NCBI GenBank assembly: GCA_905618905.1
Contig: CAJQTH010000008.1
Location: 21,051-85,050 of the forward strand
Source of the DNA: an uncultured Candidatus Pelagibacter sp.
GTDB lineage: Bacteria; Pseudomonadota; Alphaproteobacteria; Pelagibacterales; Pelagibacteraceae
DNA: 64,000 nt
Reading direction: 5' to 3'
Shown here: one piece after another, positions 16,497 through 25,933 of the stretch
How the letters are laid out: each line of letters opens with the position of its first letter
Numbering within the stretch: position 1 is the first letter of the stretch
The notes under the pieces: model-generated
Database searches by the model: none
Told to the model about the DNA's origin: nothing
The model's input: only the letters and a program-made list of their open reading frames with translations
Made by a program: the position numbers and the translations under genes

Positions 16497-17876
16497 ATGA
16501 AAAATTGGAAAATAAATAGCTGGAGAAATTATCCCGTAAAACACATTCCGGAATATCCGGATCCAAAAGATTTAGACGATGTTTTAAATAAAATTAAAAA
16601 TTTTCCCCCATTAGTTTTTGCTGGTGAGACAAGACATTTAAAAGAACAATTAGCTGATGTTGTTGATGGAAAAGCTTTTTTACTACAAGGTGGAGATTGT
16701 GCGGAAAGTTTTGCAGAATTTCATCCTGACAATATTAGAGACACATTTAAACTGATACTTCAAATGTCACTTGTGCTTACTTATTCTGCATCATTACCAG
16801 TTATTAAGCTTGGAAGAATTGCTGGACAGTTTTCGAAACCAAGAAGCTCTCCCGTTGAAAATATTGATGGCGTTGAATTACCTAGCTACCTAGGAGACAA
16901 TATTAATGGAATGGAATTTAATGAAAAATCAAGAGTTCCAGACCCTAAGAGACTTTTTAAAGCATATTCTCAGTCTGCATCAACTCTTAACCTTATAAGA
17001 GCATTCTCCCACGGAGGTTTTGCTGATCTTAAAAAAGTACATACTTGGAACTTGGGTTTTATTAAAAACTCTCCAGCTGCTAAAAAATTTAAAGATTTAG
17101 AAGATAGAATAGCAGATGCACTAGCATTTATGGATGCATGTGGAATTAATTCAGACTTTAATAGAAGATTAAAAACAGTAAATTTTTGGACTTCACATGA
17201 AGCTTTACTACTTCCTTTTGAGCAAGCCATGACAAGAGTAGATTCAACAACAGGTGAATATCATGATACTTCAGCTCATTTTGTTTGGATAGGTGATAGA
17301 ACCAGACAGTTAGATGGAGGACATGTTGAGTTTTGTAGGGGAATTGAAAATCCAATTGGAATTAAATGTGGACCAACATTAAAAGCAGAAGACTTGATAA
17401 ATCTTTGTAATAAAATTAATCCAAAAAATGAAAAAGGCAAAATAACTTTAATTTCTAGATTTGGACATGAGAATGTTTCTAAATTTTTACCAAAATTAAT
17501 TAGAGCAATTAAAAAAGAAGGTTTAAAAGTAATATGGTCATGTGATCCTTGTCATGGAAATACAATTAAAGCTACAACCGGATTTAAAACAAGACCTTTT
17601 AATAGCGTTGTAAAAGAAGTAAAAAATGTTTTTGAATGTCACCAAAGTGAAGGAAGTTATGCTGGTGGACTGCATATTGAAATGACCGGTCAAGACGTTA
17701 CAGAATGCACAGGTGGTGCTCAGAAAATATCTGACCAAGATTTATCTAGCCGTTACCACACTCATTGTGATCCAAGACTTAACGCTAACCAGGCATTAGA
17801 GCTAGCTTTTTTAATTTCTGATGAGATTAAAAAAAATGCTGCTTATTCTAAAAAAAATATTAAAGCGGCATCTTAA
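16497..17876 (+). CDS. aroF: Class II 3-deoxy-7-phosphoheptulonate (DAHP) synthase
   Basis: A 459-residue plant-type (class II) DAHP synthase that condenses PEP with erythrose-4-phosphate, the first step of the shikimate pathway. Recognised motifs are LLQGGDCAESF, GRIAGQFSKPRSS, the HEALLLPFEQ stretch, WIGDRTRQLDG, GIKCGPT, WSCDPCHGNT and GGLHIEMTGQDVTECTGG, which together bind PEP and the metal. The start is the ATG giving MKNWKINSW. A TTG two codons earlier is less likely. An AT-rich hairpin terminator follows. Confidence 0.93.
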   Translation: MKNWKINSWRNYPVKHIPEYPDPKDLDDVLNKIKNFPPLVFAGETRHLKEQLADVVDGKAFLLQGGDCAESFAEFHPDNIRDTFKLILQMSLVLTYSASLPVIKLGRIAGQFSKPRSSPVENIDGVELPSYLGDNINGMEFNEKSRVPDPKRLFKAYSQSASTLNLIRAFSHGGFADLKKVHTWNLGFIKNSPAAKKFKDLEDRIADALAFMDACGINSDFNRRLKTVNFWTSHEALLLPFEQAMTRVDSTTGEYHDTSAHFVWIGDRTRQLDGGHVEFCRGIENPIGIKCGPTLKAEDLINLCNKINPKNEKGKITLISRFGHENVSKFLPKLIRAIKKEGLKVIWSCDPCHGNTIKATTGFKTRPFNSVVKEVKNVFECHQSEGSYAGGLHIEMTGQDVTECTGGAQKISDQDLSSRYHTHCDPRLNANQALELAFLISDEIKKNAAYSKKNIKAAS

Positions 17877-17879
17877 AGC

Positions 17880-17903
17880 ATTGTATTAAATACAATTTTG
17901 TTT
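17880..17903 (+). terminator. Likely Rho-independent terminator after the DAHP synthase gene
   Basis: ATTGTAT-taa-ATACAAT is a perfect 7-bp inverted repeat with a 3-base loop, followed directly by TTTTGTTT. It lies 4 bases after the stop codon. The stem is weak (one G-C pair) but the T-rich tail fits termination in this AT-rich genome. Confidence 0.5.
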
Positions 17904-17915
17904 AGATTTTAAATA

Positions 17916-18653
17916 ATGAAACCATTAGAAAAAGCACAATTTATAAGCAATTGGATTAAAGATTATGTAGAAAAGATGCCAAGTAAGGCTCAATCTTTAA
18001 TCATTGGAATTTCTGGAGGAATAGACTCTTCCGTATCAAGCACATTGAGTGCAATGACAGGTATAAAAACAATTGTATTGTTAATGCCTATTAAACAAAA
18101 ATCATCACAACATGACTTAAGTTTAAAACACCAAGAATGGCTTGTTAAAAATTTTGATAATGTTGAAGCACACACACTAAATTTAGATAAATTATTTGAA
18201 ACATTTGAGAGCACACTATCCAATTTTGACAGTGAGCTTGGAATGGCAAATTCAAGAGCAAGAATTAGAATGACTACTCTTTATCAGGTAGCTGCTGCAA
18301 ACAAGGGAATTGTAGTCGGTACCGGGAATAAAGTTGAAGATTTTGGAGTAGGGTTTTACACAAAATATGGAGATGGTGGAGTTGATATTTCTCCAATTGC
18401 AGATTGCAACAAATCAGAAGTATGGGAAATAGGTAAATCTATTAATATTCTACAAGAGATAATTGATGCCGCTCCAACAGATGGATTGTGGGATGATGGT
18501 AGAACTGATGAAGGCCAGTTAGGTCTTAAATACGAGGAATTAGAAGAAGCAATGAACAATGTTAATTCAATAAATCGTGAAAAATACCAAAAAATAAGAA
18601 AGATGAACCTGCATAAGATGGAACCAATCCCAGTTTGCAAGATTCCCAACTAA
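17916..18653 (+). CDS. nadE: NAD+ synthase (ammonia-dependent)
   Basis: A 245-residue enzyme that amidates nicotinic acid adenine dinucleotide to NAD+ with ATP. It has the PP-loop ISGGIDSS (about residues 32-39), MANSRARIRMTTLYQVA, GTGNKVEDFGVGFYTKYGDG, and DISPIADCNKSEVWEI. The short length and absence of an N-terminal nitrilase (glutaminase) domain indicate the NH3-dependent form, although such enzymes may accept glutamine-derived ammonia from partners. nadK, the next step to NADP, lies elsewhere in the window near 35.9 kb. Confidence 0.93.
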   Translation: MKPLEKAQFISNWIKDYVEKMPSKAQSLIIGISGGIDSSVSSTLSAMTGIKTIVLLMPIKQKSSQHDLSLKHQEWLVKNFDNVEAHTLNLDKLFETFESTLSNFDSELGMANSRARIRMTTLYQVAAANKGIVVGTGNKVEDFGVGFYTKYGDGGVDISPIADCNKSEVWEIGKSINILQEIIDAAPTDGLWDDGRTDEGQLGLKYEELEEAMNNVNSINREKYQKIRKMNLHKMEPIPVCKIPN

Positions 18654-18655
18654 TC

Positions 18656-18677
18656 TTATAGATTCACAAATCTATAA
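18656..18677 (+). terminator. Hairpin after nadE, possible weak terminator
   Basis: TTATAGATT-caca-AATCTATAA is a perfect 9-bp stem with a 4-base loop, 2 bases after the nadE stop. No clear T run follows, so it may be an RNA stability element and not a terminator. Confidence 0.4.
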
Positions 18678-18698
18678 TTAAAGTATAATTCTAAGATA

Positions 18699-20060
18699 AT
18701 GAACAAGGAAATTTTTTTAACAAATAATCTAAGCAACAAAAAAGAAAAATTTATTCCATTAGATAAAGAAAACATAGGAGTGTATGTTTGTGGTCCAACA
18801 GTTTATGACAACCCACACATTGGCAACGCAAGACCTCTTGTTATTTTTGATATTTTGTACAAAGTTTTAAAATCAAAATATGGGCATAACAAAATAAATT
18901 ATATAAGAAATATTACTGATGTTGATGATAAAATAATTAAATCAGCAAAAGAAAAAAATATTTCAATATCTGAATTAACAAAAAATGTTATTATAGATTT
19001 TAATAATGATTGTAATTATCTAAATTTAGATAGTCCAACACAAGAACCAAAAGCTACAGATCATATTGATCTTATGATTGAAATGATATTGTCTTTATTA
19101 GAAAAAGATTTTGCCTATGAGACAAACAGCCATGTTTATTTTGAAGTCAGTAAATTTAAAGATTATGGAAAACTATCAAATAAAAAATTAGAAGATTTAA
19201 TTGCAGGATCTAGAGTTGAAGTTTCAGAGAACAAAAAAAAATCTGAAGACTTTGTTTTGTGGAAGCCGTCTAAAGATGATGAACCTGCTTGGGATTCGCC
19301 CTGGGGCAAAGGAAGACCTGGTTGGCATTTGGAATGCTCTGCGATGTCTAGGAAGTATTTAGGTGACGTATTTGATATTCATGGAGGTGGAATAGATTTG
19401 ATTTTCCCTCATCATGAAAATGAAATTGCACAATCAAGATGTGCTAATGATACTAAAGTTTTTGCAAATTATTGGATCCATAACGCATTTATTACCATGT
19501 CCAATGAAAAAATGGCTAAATCTACAGGCAACATAATAAAGATTAAAGATTTTAAAGACAAAGTTGATGGACAAGTTTTAAAACTTGCTCTTATGAGTGC
19601 TCACTACAAGCAACCATTAGACTGGAACGAAAAGCTCTTAGAAGATTGCAAAAATACTATTGATAAATGGTATGAAGTTTATTTACCCTCAAATGACAAA
19701 ACAGTTTTAGATGAAGATATTTTATCTCCGTTATACGATGATTTGAATACACCTGGCTACATTGCAAAGTTACATCAACTTTATGATAAAGCTTTAAAGG
19801 GGGGTAATGAAGAGAAAAGCTTATTTGTATTAGCTTGTAATTTCATTGGTATTTTAAATAAAACAAAAGAAGAATGGATTGAATTTAAAAAGAAAAAATC
19901 ATCCATTAATGAAGATGATATTTTAGAAATGATTGCACTTCGAAATAAAGCACGAGAAGACAAAAATTATAAGGAAGCTGATATTATAAGAGATAAGCTT
20001 TTAGATAAAGGGGTTTTAATAGAAGACAAAGATGGTAAAACAATTTGGAAATTAAAATGA
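18699..20060 (+). CDS. cysS: Cysteinyl-tRNA synthetase
   Basis: A 453-residue class I synthetase charging tRNA-Cys. The Zn-binding Cys lies in VYVCGPTVYDNP (C31), followed by the HIGH motif as HIGN. Further Zn ligands sit in WHLECSAMS and PHHENEIAQS, and the KMSKS loop reads KMAKSTGN. The C-terminal region ends with the expected helical anticodon-binding part. The stop overlaps the next gene's start by ATGA, so cysS and cimA are coupled. Confidence 0.96.
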   Translation: MNKEIFLTNNLSNKKEKFIPLDKENIGVYVCGPTVYDNPHIGNARPLVIFDILYKVLKSKYGHNKINYIRNITDVDDKIIKSAKEKNISISELTKNVIIDFNNDCNYLNLDSPTQEPKATDHIDLMIEMILSLLEKDFAYETNSHVYFEVSKFKDYGKLSNKKLEDLIAGSRVEVSENKKKSEDFVLWKPSKDDEPAWDSPWGKGRPGWHLECSAMSRKYLGDVFDIHGGGIDLIFPHHENEIAQSRCANDTKVFANYWIHNAFITMSNEKMAKSTGNIIKIKDFKDKVDGQVLKLALMSAHYKQPLDWNEKLLEDCKNTIDKWYEVYLPSNDKTVLDEDILSPLYDDLNTPGYIAKLHQLYDKALKGGNEEKSLFVLACNFIGILNKTKEEWIEFKKKKSSINEDDILEMIALRNKAREDKNYKEADIIRDKLLDKGVLIEDKDGKTIWKLK

Positions 20061-21658
20061 ACAAAGAACAACTTTTTATATTCGATACAACGCTAAGAGA
20101 TGGAGCTCAAACGCAAGGTGTAGACTTTTCTGTAGATGATAAAATAAAAATTGCTTCAGCATTAGATAATTTAGGCGTTGATTATATTGAAGGTGGGTGG
20201 CCAGGAGCAAACCCTACAGATACAGAATTTTTTCAAAAAAAACATTCATTTAATAATGCTAAACTAACATCTTTTGGTATGACTAAAAGAACTGGTCGTA
20301 GTGCAGATAATGATTTAGGCCTATCAGCACTTTTAAATTCAAACACACCAGCAGTTTGTATTGTTGGAAAATCGTGGGATTTTCATGTTGATATAGCTCT
20401 TGGTATTTCTAATGAAGAAAACTTAGAAAATATCAAAGAGACAGCGAAACACTTTGTTAAAGAGAATAAAGAATTCATGTTTGATGCAGAGCATTTCTTT
20501 GATGGATACAAAGCTAATCCAAATTATGCTTTATCATGCCTTAAAGCAGCATTTGATGAAGGAGCAAGGTGGATTGTCTTATGCGATACTAATGGTGGAA
20601 CCTTACCTCATGAAGTTACAAAAATTGTTACAGAAGTTTCTAAAATTATCCCTGGGAAAAATTTAGGTATACATGCTCACAATGATACAGGTAATGCTGT
20701 TGCTAATTCTTTAGCTGCAGTCTGGGCTGGGGTTAGACAGGTGCAAGGAACCATCAATGGTTTAGGTGAAAGATGTGGTAATGCAAATTTAATGTCATTA
20801 ATTCCCACTTTTTTTTTAAAGAAAGATTTTGCAACTAAATTTCAATTAAAAATTAAACCAGATAATATTAAAAAATTAACAGAATGTTCTAGGTTATTAG
20901 ATGAGATTTTAAATAGAAAACCCAACAAACATCTTCCATATGTTGGTGCTGCTGCTTTTTCTCATAAAGGAGGTCTTCACGTTTCAGCTGTTCAAAAAGA
21001 TCCAAGAACATATGAGCATATTAATCCTGAAGAAGTTGGAAACTCTAGAAATATTGTAGTTTCTGATCAATCTGGAAAATCAAATATAATTTCAAGATTA
21101 AGAACTATTGGTATTGAAATAGAAGAAAGTGATCCTAAAATTAGAAAACTTTTAGATGAAGTAAAAGACAGAGAATTTATTGGTTATAGTTATGATGGAG
21201 CTGACGCATCTTTTGAATTATTAGCAAGAAGAATTATCAGCAAAATACCAAGATATATATCAATTAAAGAATATGATGTTTCTGTCAAAAAAGATTCATC
21301 AGGAACAATTGTTTCTTTAGCAAAAGCACAGCTTGAAGTTGATGGTGAAAAAATTATGTGTACTGGTGAAGGAAATGGTCCAGTTAATGCATTAGATAAT
21401 GCCATTAGACAAAATGTAGATCGATTAAACAAATATTCAAAATATTTGAAAGATCTAAAATTAGTTGATTATAAAGTTAGAATTTTAAATACAGGTACAG
21501 AAGCGATTACTAGAGTTTCAATTGAAAGCACTGACTCAAAAGGTAAAAATTGGTTTACCATTGGTGTCTCAGCAAATATAATTGATGCTTCATTAAAAGC
21601 ATTGGTTGATAGTTTGGATTACAAATTATTTAAAGATAATGCTCCAGCAAGTCTTTAA
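20057..21658 (+). CDS. cimA: (R)-citramalate synthase
   Basis: A 533-residue HMGL-like acyltransferase making citramalate from pyruvate and acetyl-CoA, the threonine-independent route to isoleucine. The TIM-barrel signature FDTTLRDGAQTQGVDFS, then GVDYIEGGWPGANPTD, is diagnostic of the citramalate synthase branch and differs from LeuA. GIHAHNDTGNAVANS and GTINGLGERCGNANL supply the metal His pair and active-site region. The C-terminal LeuA-type regulatory domain is complete, so feedback control is expected. The start is the ATG overlapping the cysS stop. A TTG four codons upstream is rejected. Confidence 0.92.
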   Translation: MNKEQLFIFDTTLRDGAQTQGVDFSVDDKIKIASALDNLGVDYIEGGWPGANPTDTEFFQKKHSFNNAKLTSFGMTKRTGRSADNDLGLSALLNSNTPAVCIVGKSWDFHVDIALGISNEENLENIKETAKHFVKENKEFMFDAEHFFDGYKANPNYALSCLKAAFDEGARWIVLCDTNGGTLPHEVTKIVTEVSKIIPGKNLGIHAHNDTGNAVANSLAAVWAGVRQVQGTINGLGERCGNANLMSLIPTFFLKKDFATKFQLKIKPDNIKKLTECSRLLDEILNRKPNKHLPYVGAAAFSHKGGLHVSAVQKDPRTYEHINPEEVGNSRNIVVSDQSGKSNIISRLRTIGIEIEESDPKIRKLLDEVKDREFIGYSYDGADASFELLARRIISKIPRYISIKEYDVSVKKDSSGTIVSLAKAQLEVDGEKIMCTGEGNGPVNALDNAIRQNVDRLNKYSKYLKDLKLVDYKVRILNTGTEAITRVSIESTDSKGKNWFTIGVSANIIDASLKALVDSLDYKLFKDNAPASL

Positions 21659-22371
21659 TGTCATTCAATAATATTTCATTTATTTTACATCAACCTCAAT
21701 TATCTGAAAATATTGGAGCTTGTGCTAGATCTATTAAAAACTTTAACTTTAAAAAGTTAGTTATTGTTAAACCAAAGCCTATTTTTCCAAATGATAAAAT
21801 TCTAGCAACATCTGTTGGTGCAAAAGATCTAATTATTAATGCTAAAGTATATGAAACTTTAGAATCTGCTGTAAAAAAAGTTGATTATGTTATTGCAACA
21901 TCTGCAAGATTTAGAAATAAAAACATTAAACACATTACTTTAGAAGATTTAAAAAAGATTGATTTTAATAAAAAGATTGCTTTTTTATTTGGTTCAGAAG
22001 CGTCTGGCTTATCCAATAATGAGATTAGTTATGCTAATTATACTATGCAAATACCAACTAACCCTGATTTTAAATCTTTAAATTTGTCTCACAGTGTCAT
22101 TATTATTGCTCACACAGTAGCAAGTATCATTAAATTAAAGGGTGCAAAGTATTCTAAATCAAAAAAAGTAACTTTAGCCAACAAGAAGGATATTCAGGCA
22201 ATGACTAACCTGTGCATCAAAAAATTAGAGGAAAAACACTTTTTTAAACCTTTGGAGAAGAGACCTATTATGATTGAAAACTTAAGAAGCATTTTTTCTA
22301 AAATGGAGCTTTCAGAGAAAGAAACGCGTATTTTATCCAGTGTATTCGCAAGTTTGTCCAAAAAAGGTTGA
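21658..22371 (+). CDS. trmJ: TrmJ-like SPOUT RNA 2'-O-methyltransferase
   Basis: A 237-residue SPOUT-class enzyme. The three knot motifs are QLSENIGACARSIKNF (motif 1, with Asn and Arg), FLFGSEASGLSNNEI (motif 2) and NPDFKSLNLSHSVIIIAH (motif 3). This pattern and the C-terminal extension point to TrmJ, which methylates position 32 of tRNAs. Assignment to TrmJ over another TrmH relative is moderately certain. It overlaps cimA by one base. Confidence 0.82.
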   Translation: MSFNNISFILHQPQLSENIGACARSIKNFNFKKLVIVKPKPIFPNDKILATSVGAKDLIINAKVYETLESAVKKVDYVIATSARFRNKNIKHITLEDLKKIDFNKKIAFLFGSEASGLSNNEISYANYTMQIPTNPDFKSLNLSHSVIIIAHTVASIIKLKGAKYSKSKKVTLANKKDIQAMTNLCIKKLEEKHFFKPLEKRPIMIENLRSIFSKMELSEKETRILSSVFASLSKKG

Positions 22372-22399
22372 TTGACAAAATAATGAGTGAGTTTATAAA
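22372..22399 (+). promoter_or_regulatory. Sigma-70-type promoter for rpsD
   Basis: TTGACA at 22372-22377, then a 16-base spacer and TATAAA at 22394-22399. Initiation about 7 bases later would fall near 22406, only ~6 bases before the rpsD ATG, implying a very short or absent 5' leader. Confidence 0.6.
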
Positions 22400-22411
22400 C
22401 CCTCATATCAA

Positions 22412-23029
22412 ATGACAAAAAGAATAAGTGCTAAACACAAAATTGACAGAAGGTTAAAAATTAACCTATGGGGCAGACCTAAAAGTCCCTTTAATAAAAG
22501 AGATTACGGTCCTGGACAGCATGGGCAAGGCAGAAAAGGAAAACCATCTGATTATGGAATTCAGCTACAAGCTAAACAAAAATTAAAAGGTTACTATGGT
22601 AACATAAACGAAAGACAATTTAGAAATATTTATAAAAAAGCTACCATGTTAAAAGGAGATACTGGTGAAAATTTAATTGGATTACTTGAAAGAAGATTAG
22701 ATTCGGTAATTTACAGAGCAAGATTTTCAACAACTGTGTTTTCAGCTAGGCAACTTATTAATCATGGACACGTGAGAGTTAATGGTAAAAAAGTTAATAT
22801 TGGAAGTTACGTTGTTAAAGAAGAAGATATAATTGAAATTAGAGATAAATCTAAACAGTTAGCTATAATTGATATCGCATTAGCTAGCAAAGAAAGAGAA
22901 ACTCCAGAATATATTCACTTAGATGAAAAGAATAAAAAAGTTACTTTCGTAAGAACACCTAAGTTTGATGAAGTTCCTTACCCAGTAGTAATGGAACCTA
23001 ATTTGGTTATTGAATATTATTCAAGATAA
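22412..23029 (+). CDS. rpsD: 30S ribosomal protein S4
   Basis: A 205-residue primary 16S-binding protein that starts assembly of the small subunit body. The N-terminal region [19 protein letters not shown] and [17 protein letters not shown] is typical. The S4 RNA-binding domain is seen in [14 protein letters not shown] and [19 protein letters not shown]. It stands alone here, outside the alpha operon, with its own promoter-like sequence, as in many alphaproteobacteria. In many bacteria S4 autoregulates its own mRNA; a short leader leaves little room for that here. Confidence 0.97.
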   Translation: MTKRISAKHKIDRRLKINLWGRPKSPFNKRDYGPGQHGQGRKGKPSDYGIQLQAKQKLKGYYGNINERQFRNIYKKATMLKGDTGENLIGLLERRLDSVIYRARFSTTVFSARQLINHGHVRVNGKKVNIGSYVVKEEDIIEIRDKSKQLAIIDIALASKERETPEYIHLDEKNKKVTFVRTPKFDEVPYPVVMEPNLVIEYYSR

Positions 23030-23038
23030 AAATTCTTG

Positions 23039-23722
23039 ATGAGCAAAATCAACTATGACGGTTTTGAGCTCGAAACGTTCGATAGAGCTAAAAATTTTAG
23101 AAAATATCAAATTTATTATTTAAAAAATTTTATTAAAGATCCATTTTTAGAAGTTGGTGCTGGACAAGGTGGGTTAGTGAATTTATATAAAAAATTTACG
23201 AATGATACAACGCTATTAGAACCGGATAGTAAACTTTTTCACTTATTAACAAAAAAATTTAGAAAAAAAAATATTAAAATAAAAAATCACACTATAGACA
23301 AGATAAGGTCTAAATATCAAACAATAATTTATTTTGATGTTCTTGAACATATTAAAAATGATTTAAAAGAAGTAAAAATAGCCTCAAAAAAAATAAAAAA
23401 AAATGGACGGTTAATTTTTAATGTTCCAGCACATCAGTTATTTTATAATGAATTTGATAAAGCAGTTGGTCATTTTAAAAGATATAATAAAAAAGATTTT
23501 AGGGATATTGAAAAAAAAACTGACTTAAAAATTGAAAAATTAATTTATTATGATTCAATTGGTTTATTGTTCTTAATATTAAACAAGATATTTAAGTTAA
23601 AAGAGACTAATTTAAAAAATAAAATATATTTTTGGAATATGTTAATACCATTATCAAAAATAATTGATAAGCTTACTTTAAATAAATTTGGGAAATCTCT
23701 TCTTTGTGTATTTACAAAATGA
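23039..23722 (+). CDS. SAM-dependent methyltransferase (Methyltransf_11/12-like)
   Basis: A 227-residue protein. Motif I is FLEVGAGQGGLVNL, an acidic end of beta-2 appears as LLEPDSK, and the motif IV region IIYFDVLEHIKND is followed by GRLIFNVPAHQLFYNEFDK, as in methyltransferases acting next to glycosyltransferases. The start is the ATG directly after a TTG. The stop overlaps the next gene by ATGA, linking it to a membrane glycosyltransferase, so a role in modifying a lipid-linked or surface glycan is inferred. Confidence 0.75.
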   Translation: MSKINYDGFELETFDRAKNFRKYQIYYLKNFIKDPFLEVGAGQGGLVNLYKKFTNDTTLLEPDSKLFHLLTKKFRKKNIKIKNHTIDKIRSKYQTIIYFDVLEHIKNDLKEVKIASKKIKKNGRLIFNVPAHQLFYNEFDKAVGHFKRYNKKDFRDIEKKTDLKIEKLIYYDSIGLLFLILNKIFKLKETNLKNKIYFWNMLIPLSKIIDKLTLNKFGKSLLCVFTK

Positions 23723-25305
23723 TTGATAAAAATAAGCATTTATTTAGGCTTTTTTTTATTATTTATTTATTTATTGGTACCTACTTAAGTTTAACCACTG
23801 GTATATCCCACGATGAATATCACGAACAATTAAATTGGGAAAAAAATATTGAAGGTATTATTAGTTTTTTAAGTACTGGTGAGTACAAAAATTTGATTAA
23901 CTACATTGATAAATATCATGGGATTGGTTTTCATTATATTTCAATACCATTTCAAAAGTTATTTAACGGGATTGTTTATGATATAAATGATATTTCTCAA
24001 TACGGATCTTTACTTGTTGCAAAACATTCGGCTATTTTTTTTATATTCACAATTTCTGGTTATTTTTATTTTTTAATTAACTTCAAAATATCTCAAAATT
24101 TATTGTTCTCAAAAATATCAACGATTATTTATTTACTATATCCATATTTTTTTGGGCATGCACAATTTAATCATAAGGATATTCCATTCTTATCATTTTG
24201 GATTATATGTTCATATTTTTTTCTACATATTATTGAAAATTTATACTTAGACAAAAAGATTAAAATTAAATCACTTTTTTTTCTTTCTTTTTTTTCTGCA
24301 TACTTGGTTAGTATAAGAATTACGGGTTTGATTATTTTTATTCAATATTTTATTGGATTGGTTGTGCTATTTAATTTTAAAAAAATTAAATTTACAAATT
24401 TGATTTCTAAAAATATATCAAATATTTTTATAGCCATATCTTTGTTTCTGATTTTTGTTTATTTCTTAAATCCAATTATGTGGCACAATCCATTTGAAAT
24501 TGTAAATTCATTAAATTGGATGGGTAAATATTATCATAATATTTGTACTCTTACACTTGGTGAATGCATGAAAGCTTTAAATTTACCTTCAAGTTATTAC
24601 TTTATTTGGCTATTCTTTAAGTTACCTATAATTGTGATTTTTGGTTTTTTCTTATTTCCGTTTTGTGAAAATAAAATTTTTAATAATAAAAATGTTTTAG
24701 CACAAATCTACTATTTGATTTTTTTAATTACTCCACTGTTGATTATTTTAATCTTTATACTTAAAGATGTGGCAGTTTATGACGAGATCAGACACGTTAT
24801 GTTTTTGATACCATTAATTTTTATAACCTCATTGTTTAATATTTATATCTTTAATAAAAAGATTTTTTACTCATTATCTTTTTTAACTTTACTATTTTTT
24901 ATTTTAGAAAATGTAACTTTAAAACCATACCAATATACTTGGCTTAATTCTTTTGCTAAATTTACTGACATAGAAAAAAATTTTGAAATTGATTACTGGG
25001 GTATAAGTAATAAAAATTTACAAAAAGAAATAATCAAAGACTCTCAAACAAGAAATTTGAATAAAAATATTTGCGTTTTCGGAGATATTTATACTAAAGA
25101 GTTTTTAAGCAATACTAATTTTAGTTGTTTTAAAAACTATTCAGCAATTGATGCTGAAAAGAATAGACCTTTCTATGCATATAAAAATGTTAGGAACGTT
25201 AAAAGATCTGACCCTAAAGATTGTGAGTTAATTTGGAATGAAGGTTATAAGTATACTTTTTATAAAAAAAAAGTTAGCACAGCAACTTTGTGGTTCTGTG
25301 ATTAG
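23719..25305 (+). CDS. Polytopic membrane protein, probable GT-C glycosyltransferase
   Basis: A 528-residue protein with about ten to twelve hydrophobic helices. A short first loop carries the acidic motif GISHDEYHEQLNW, placed like the catalytic Asp/Glu of dolichol- or undecaprenyl-phosphate-sugar-dependent GT-C (GT39/GT83-like) enzymes. A second acidic/His motif, HAQFNHKDIPFLSFW, is also typical. The C-terminal ~100 residues are soluble and probably periplasmic. The start is the ATG overlapping the upstream methyltransferase stop. The acceptor is unknown. Confidence 0.65.
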   Translation: MIDKNKHLFRLFFIIYLFIGTYLSLTTGISHDEYHEQLNWEKNIEGIISFLSTGEYKNLINYIDKYHGIGFHYISIPFQKLFNGIVYDINDISQYGSLLVAKHSAIFFIFTISGYFYFLINFKISQNLLFSKISTIIYLLYPYFFGHAQFNHKDIPFLSFWIICSYFFLHIIENLYLDKKIKIKSLFFLSFFSAYLVSIRITGLIIFIQYFIGLVVLFNFKKIKFTNLISKNISNIFIAISLFLIFVYFLNPIMWHNPFEIVNSLNWMGKYYHNICTLTLGECMKALNLPSSYYFIWLFFKLPIIVIFGFFLFPFCENKIFNNKNVLAQIYYLIFLITPLLIILIFILKDVAVYDEIRHVMFLIPLIFITSLFNIYIFNKKIFYSLSFLTLLFFILENVTLKPYQYTWLNSFAKFTDIEKNFEIDYWGISNKNLQKEIIKDSQTRNLNKNICVFGDIYTKEFLSNTNFSCFKNYSAIDAEKNRPFYAYKNVRNVKRSDPKDCELIWNEGYKYTFYKKKVSTATLWFCD

Positions 25306-25571
25306 TTTTTACTAGCTTCTTCTAATTCTTTTTTTATTTTTTTTAAAAAAGCATCAATTAATTTAGCATCTTCTTTTGAAAGATATCTTTCTTTTTTAAT
25401 GCCTTTGTTAATTTCTTCTCTCATCTTATTGACGCTTTCTTTACGTCCTTCTTTAGATGTGAAATTGTTTAGTTGATTAGAGTATTTGCTTATTTGTTTT
25501 CCTATAGTGAACTCATAAATAAGTATTACTGCTATCACAGAAATTATTATTTTGTATATAAAAGATTTCAC
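25302..25571 (-). CDS. Small membrane-anchored hypothetical protein
   Basis: An 89-residue protein with one N-terminal hydrophobic anchor (about residues 5-23), then a charged, helical Lys/Glu-rich domain (KEDAKLIDAFLKKIKKELEEASKN). It starts with GTG placed immediately after the TAA of the decayed grxD tail at 25572-25677. This suggests it was once the next gene after grxD in the purine/bolA/grxD operon. No family is recognised. It is convergent with the membrane glycosyltransferase, overlapping its end by 4 bases. Confidence 0.55.
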   Translation of the reverse strand: MKSFIYKIIISVIAVILIYEFTIGKQISKYSNQLNNFTSKEGRKESVNKMREEINKGIKKERYLSKEDAKLIDAFLKKIKKELEEASKN

Positions 25572-25749
25572 TTAGTCTTTTTTCTTAAAATTAATTCCTT
25601 TTTTCTCAAGTACTTTCTTGAGTTCACCGTTTTCATACATTTCCTTAACGATGTCACAGCCATCAATAATTTCACCTATTGCTCCATTGTTTTAATTGCT
25701 AATACATGAAATTTGTTGCTCATTTTTTTTTAAAGAATTATATACCATT
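25572..25749 (-). pseudogene. Decayed duplicate of the bolA-grxD tail
   Basis: 25581-25677 matches the grxD 3' end at 27132-27228 at 94 of 97 positions. 25678-25749 matches the end of bolA at 27463-27536 less closely and with gaps. About 234 bases of grxD between these two parts are missing. Same order and strand as the intact pair. The grxD frame ends here in ...NFKKKD-stop and abuts the GTG of the 89-residue gene. The rest of this gene-free stretch, to the cfa start at 25934, shows nothing I can name. Confidence 0.8.
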
Positions 25750-25933
25750 AATTATATTGTTAATCAAATTAGGAAAGTTACTTTTATGAAGATATCAGTG
25801 CTAAACTCATTAAAAAAACATTTTATTTATTTTCTAAAAAAACCTCAATATAATTAAGAAATAATCCTGGATGTATTTAATATAAATTTATCATATATTT
25901 TAGTTTATGAAAAAACTTTTTATGAAAGTTTAA

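Noticed and set aside
25473-25709. A 78-residue plus-strand ORF
   Set aside because: It lies antisense to the 89-residue membrane gene and the grxD remnant, with random composition.
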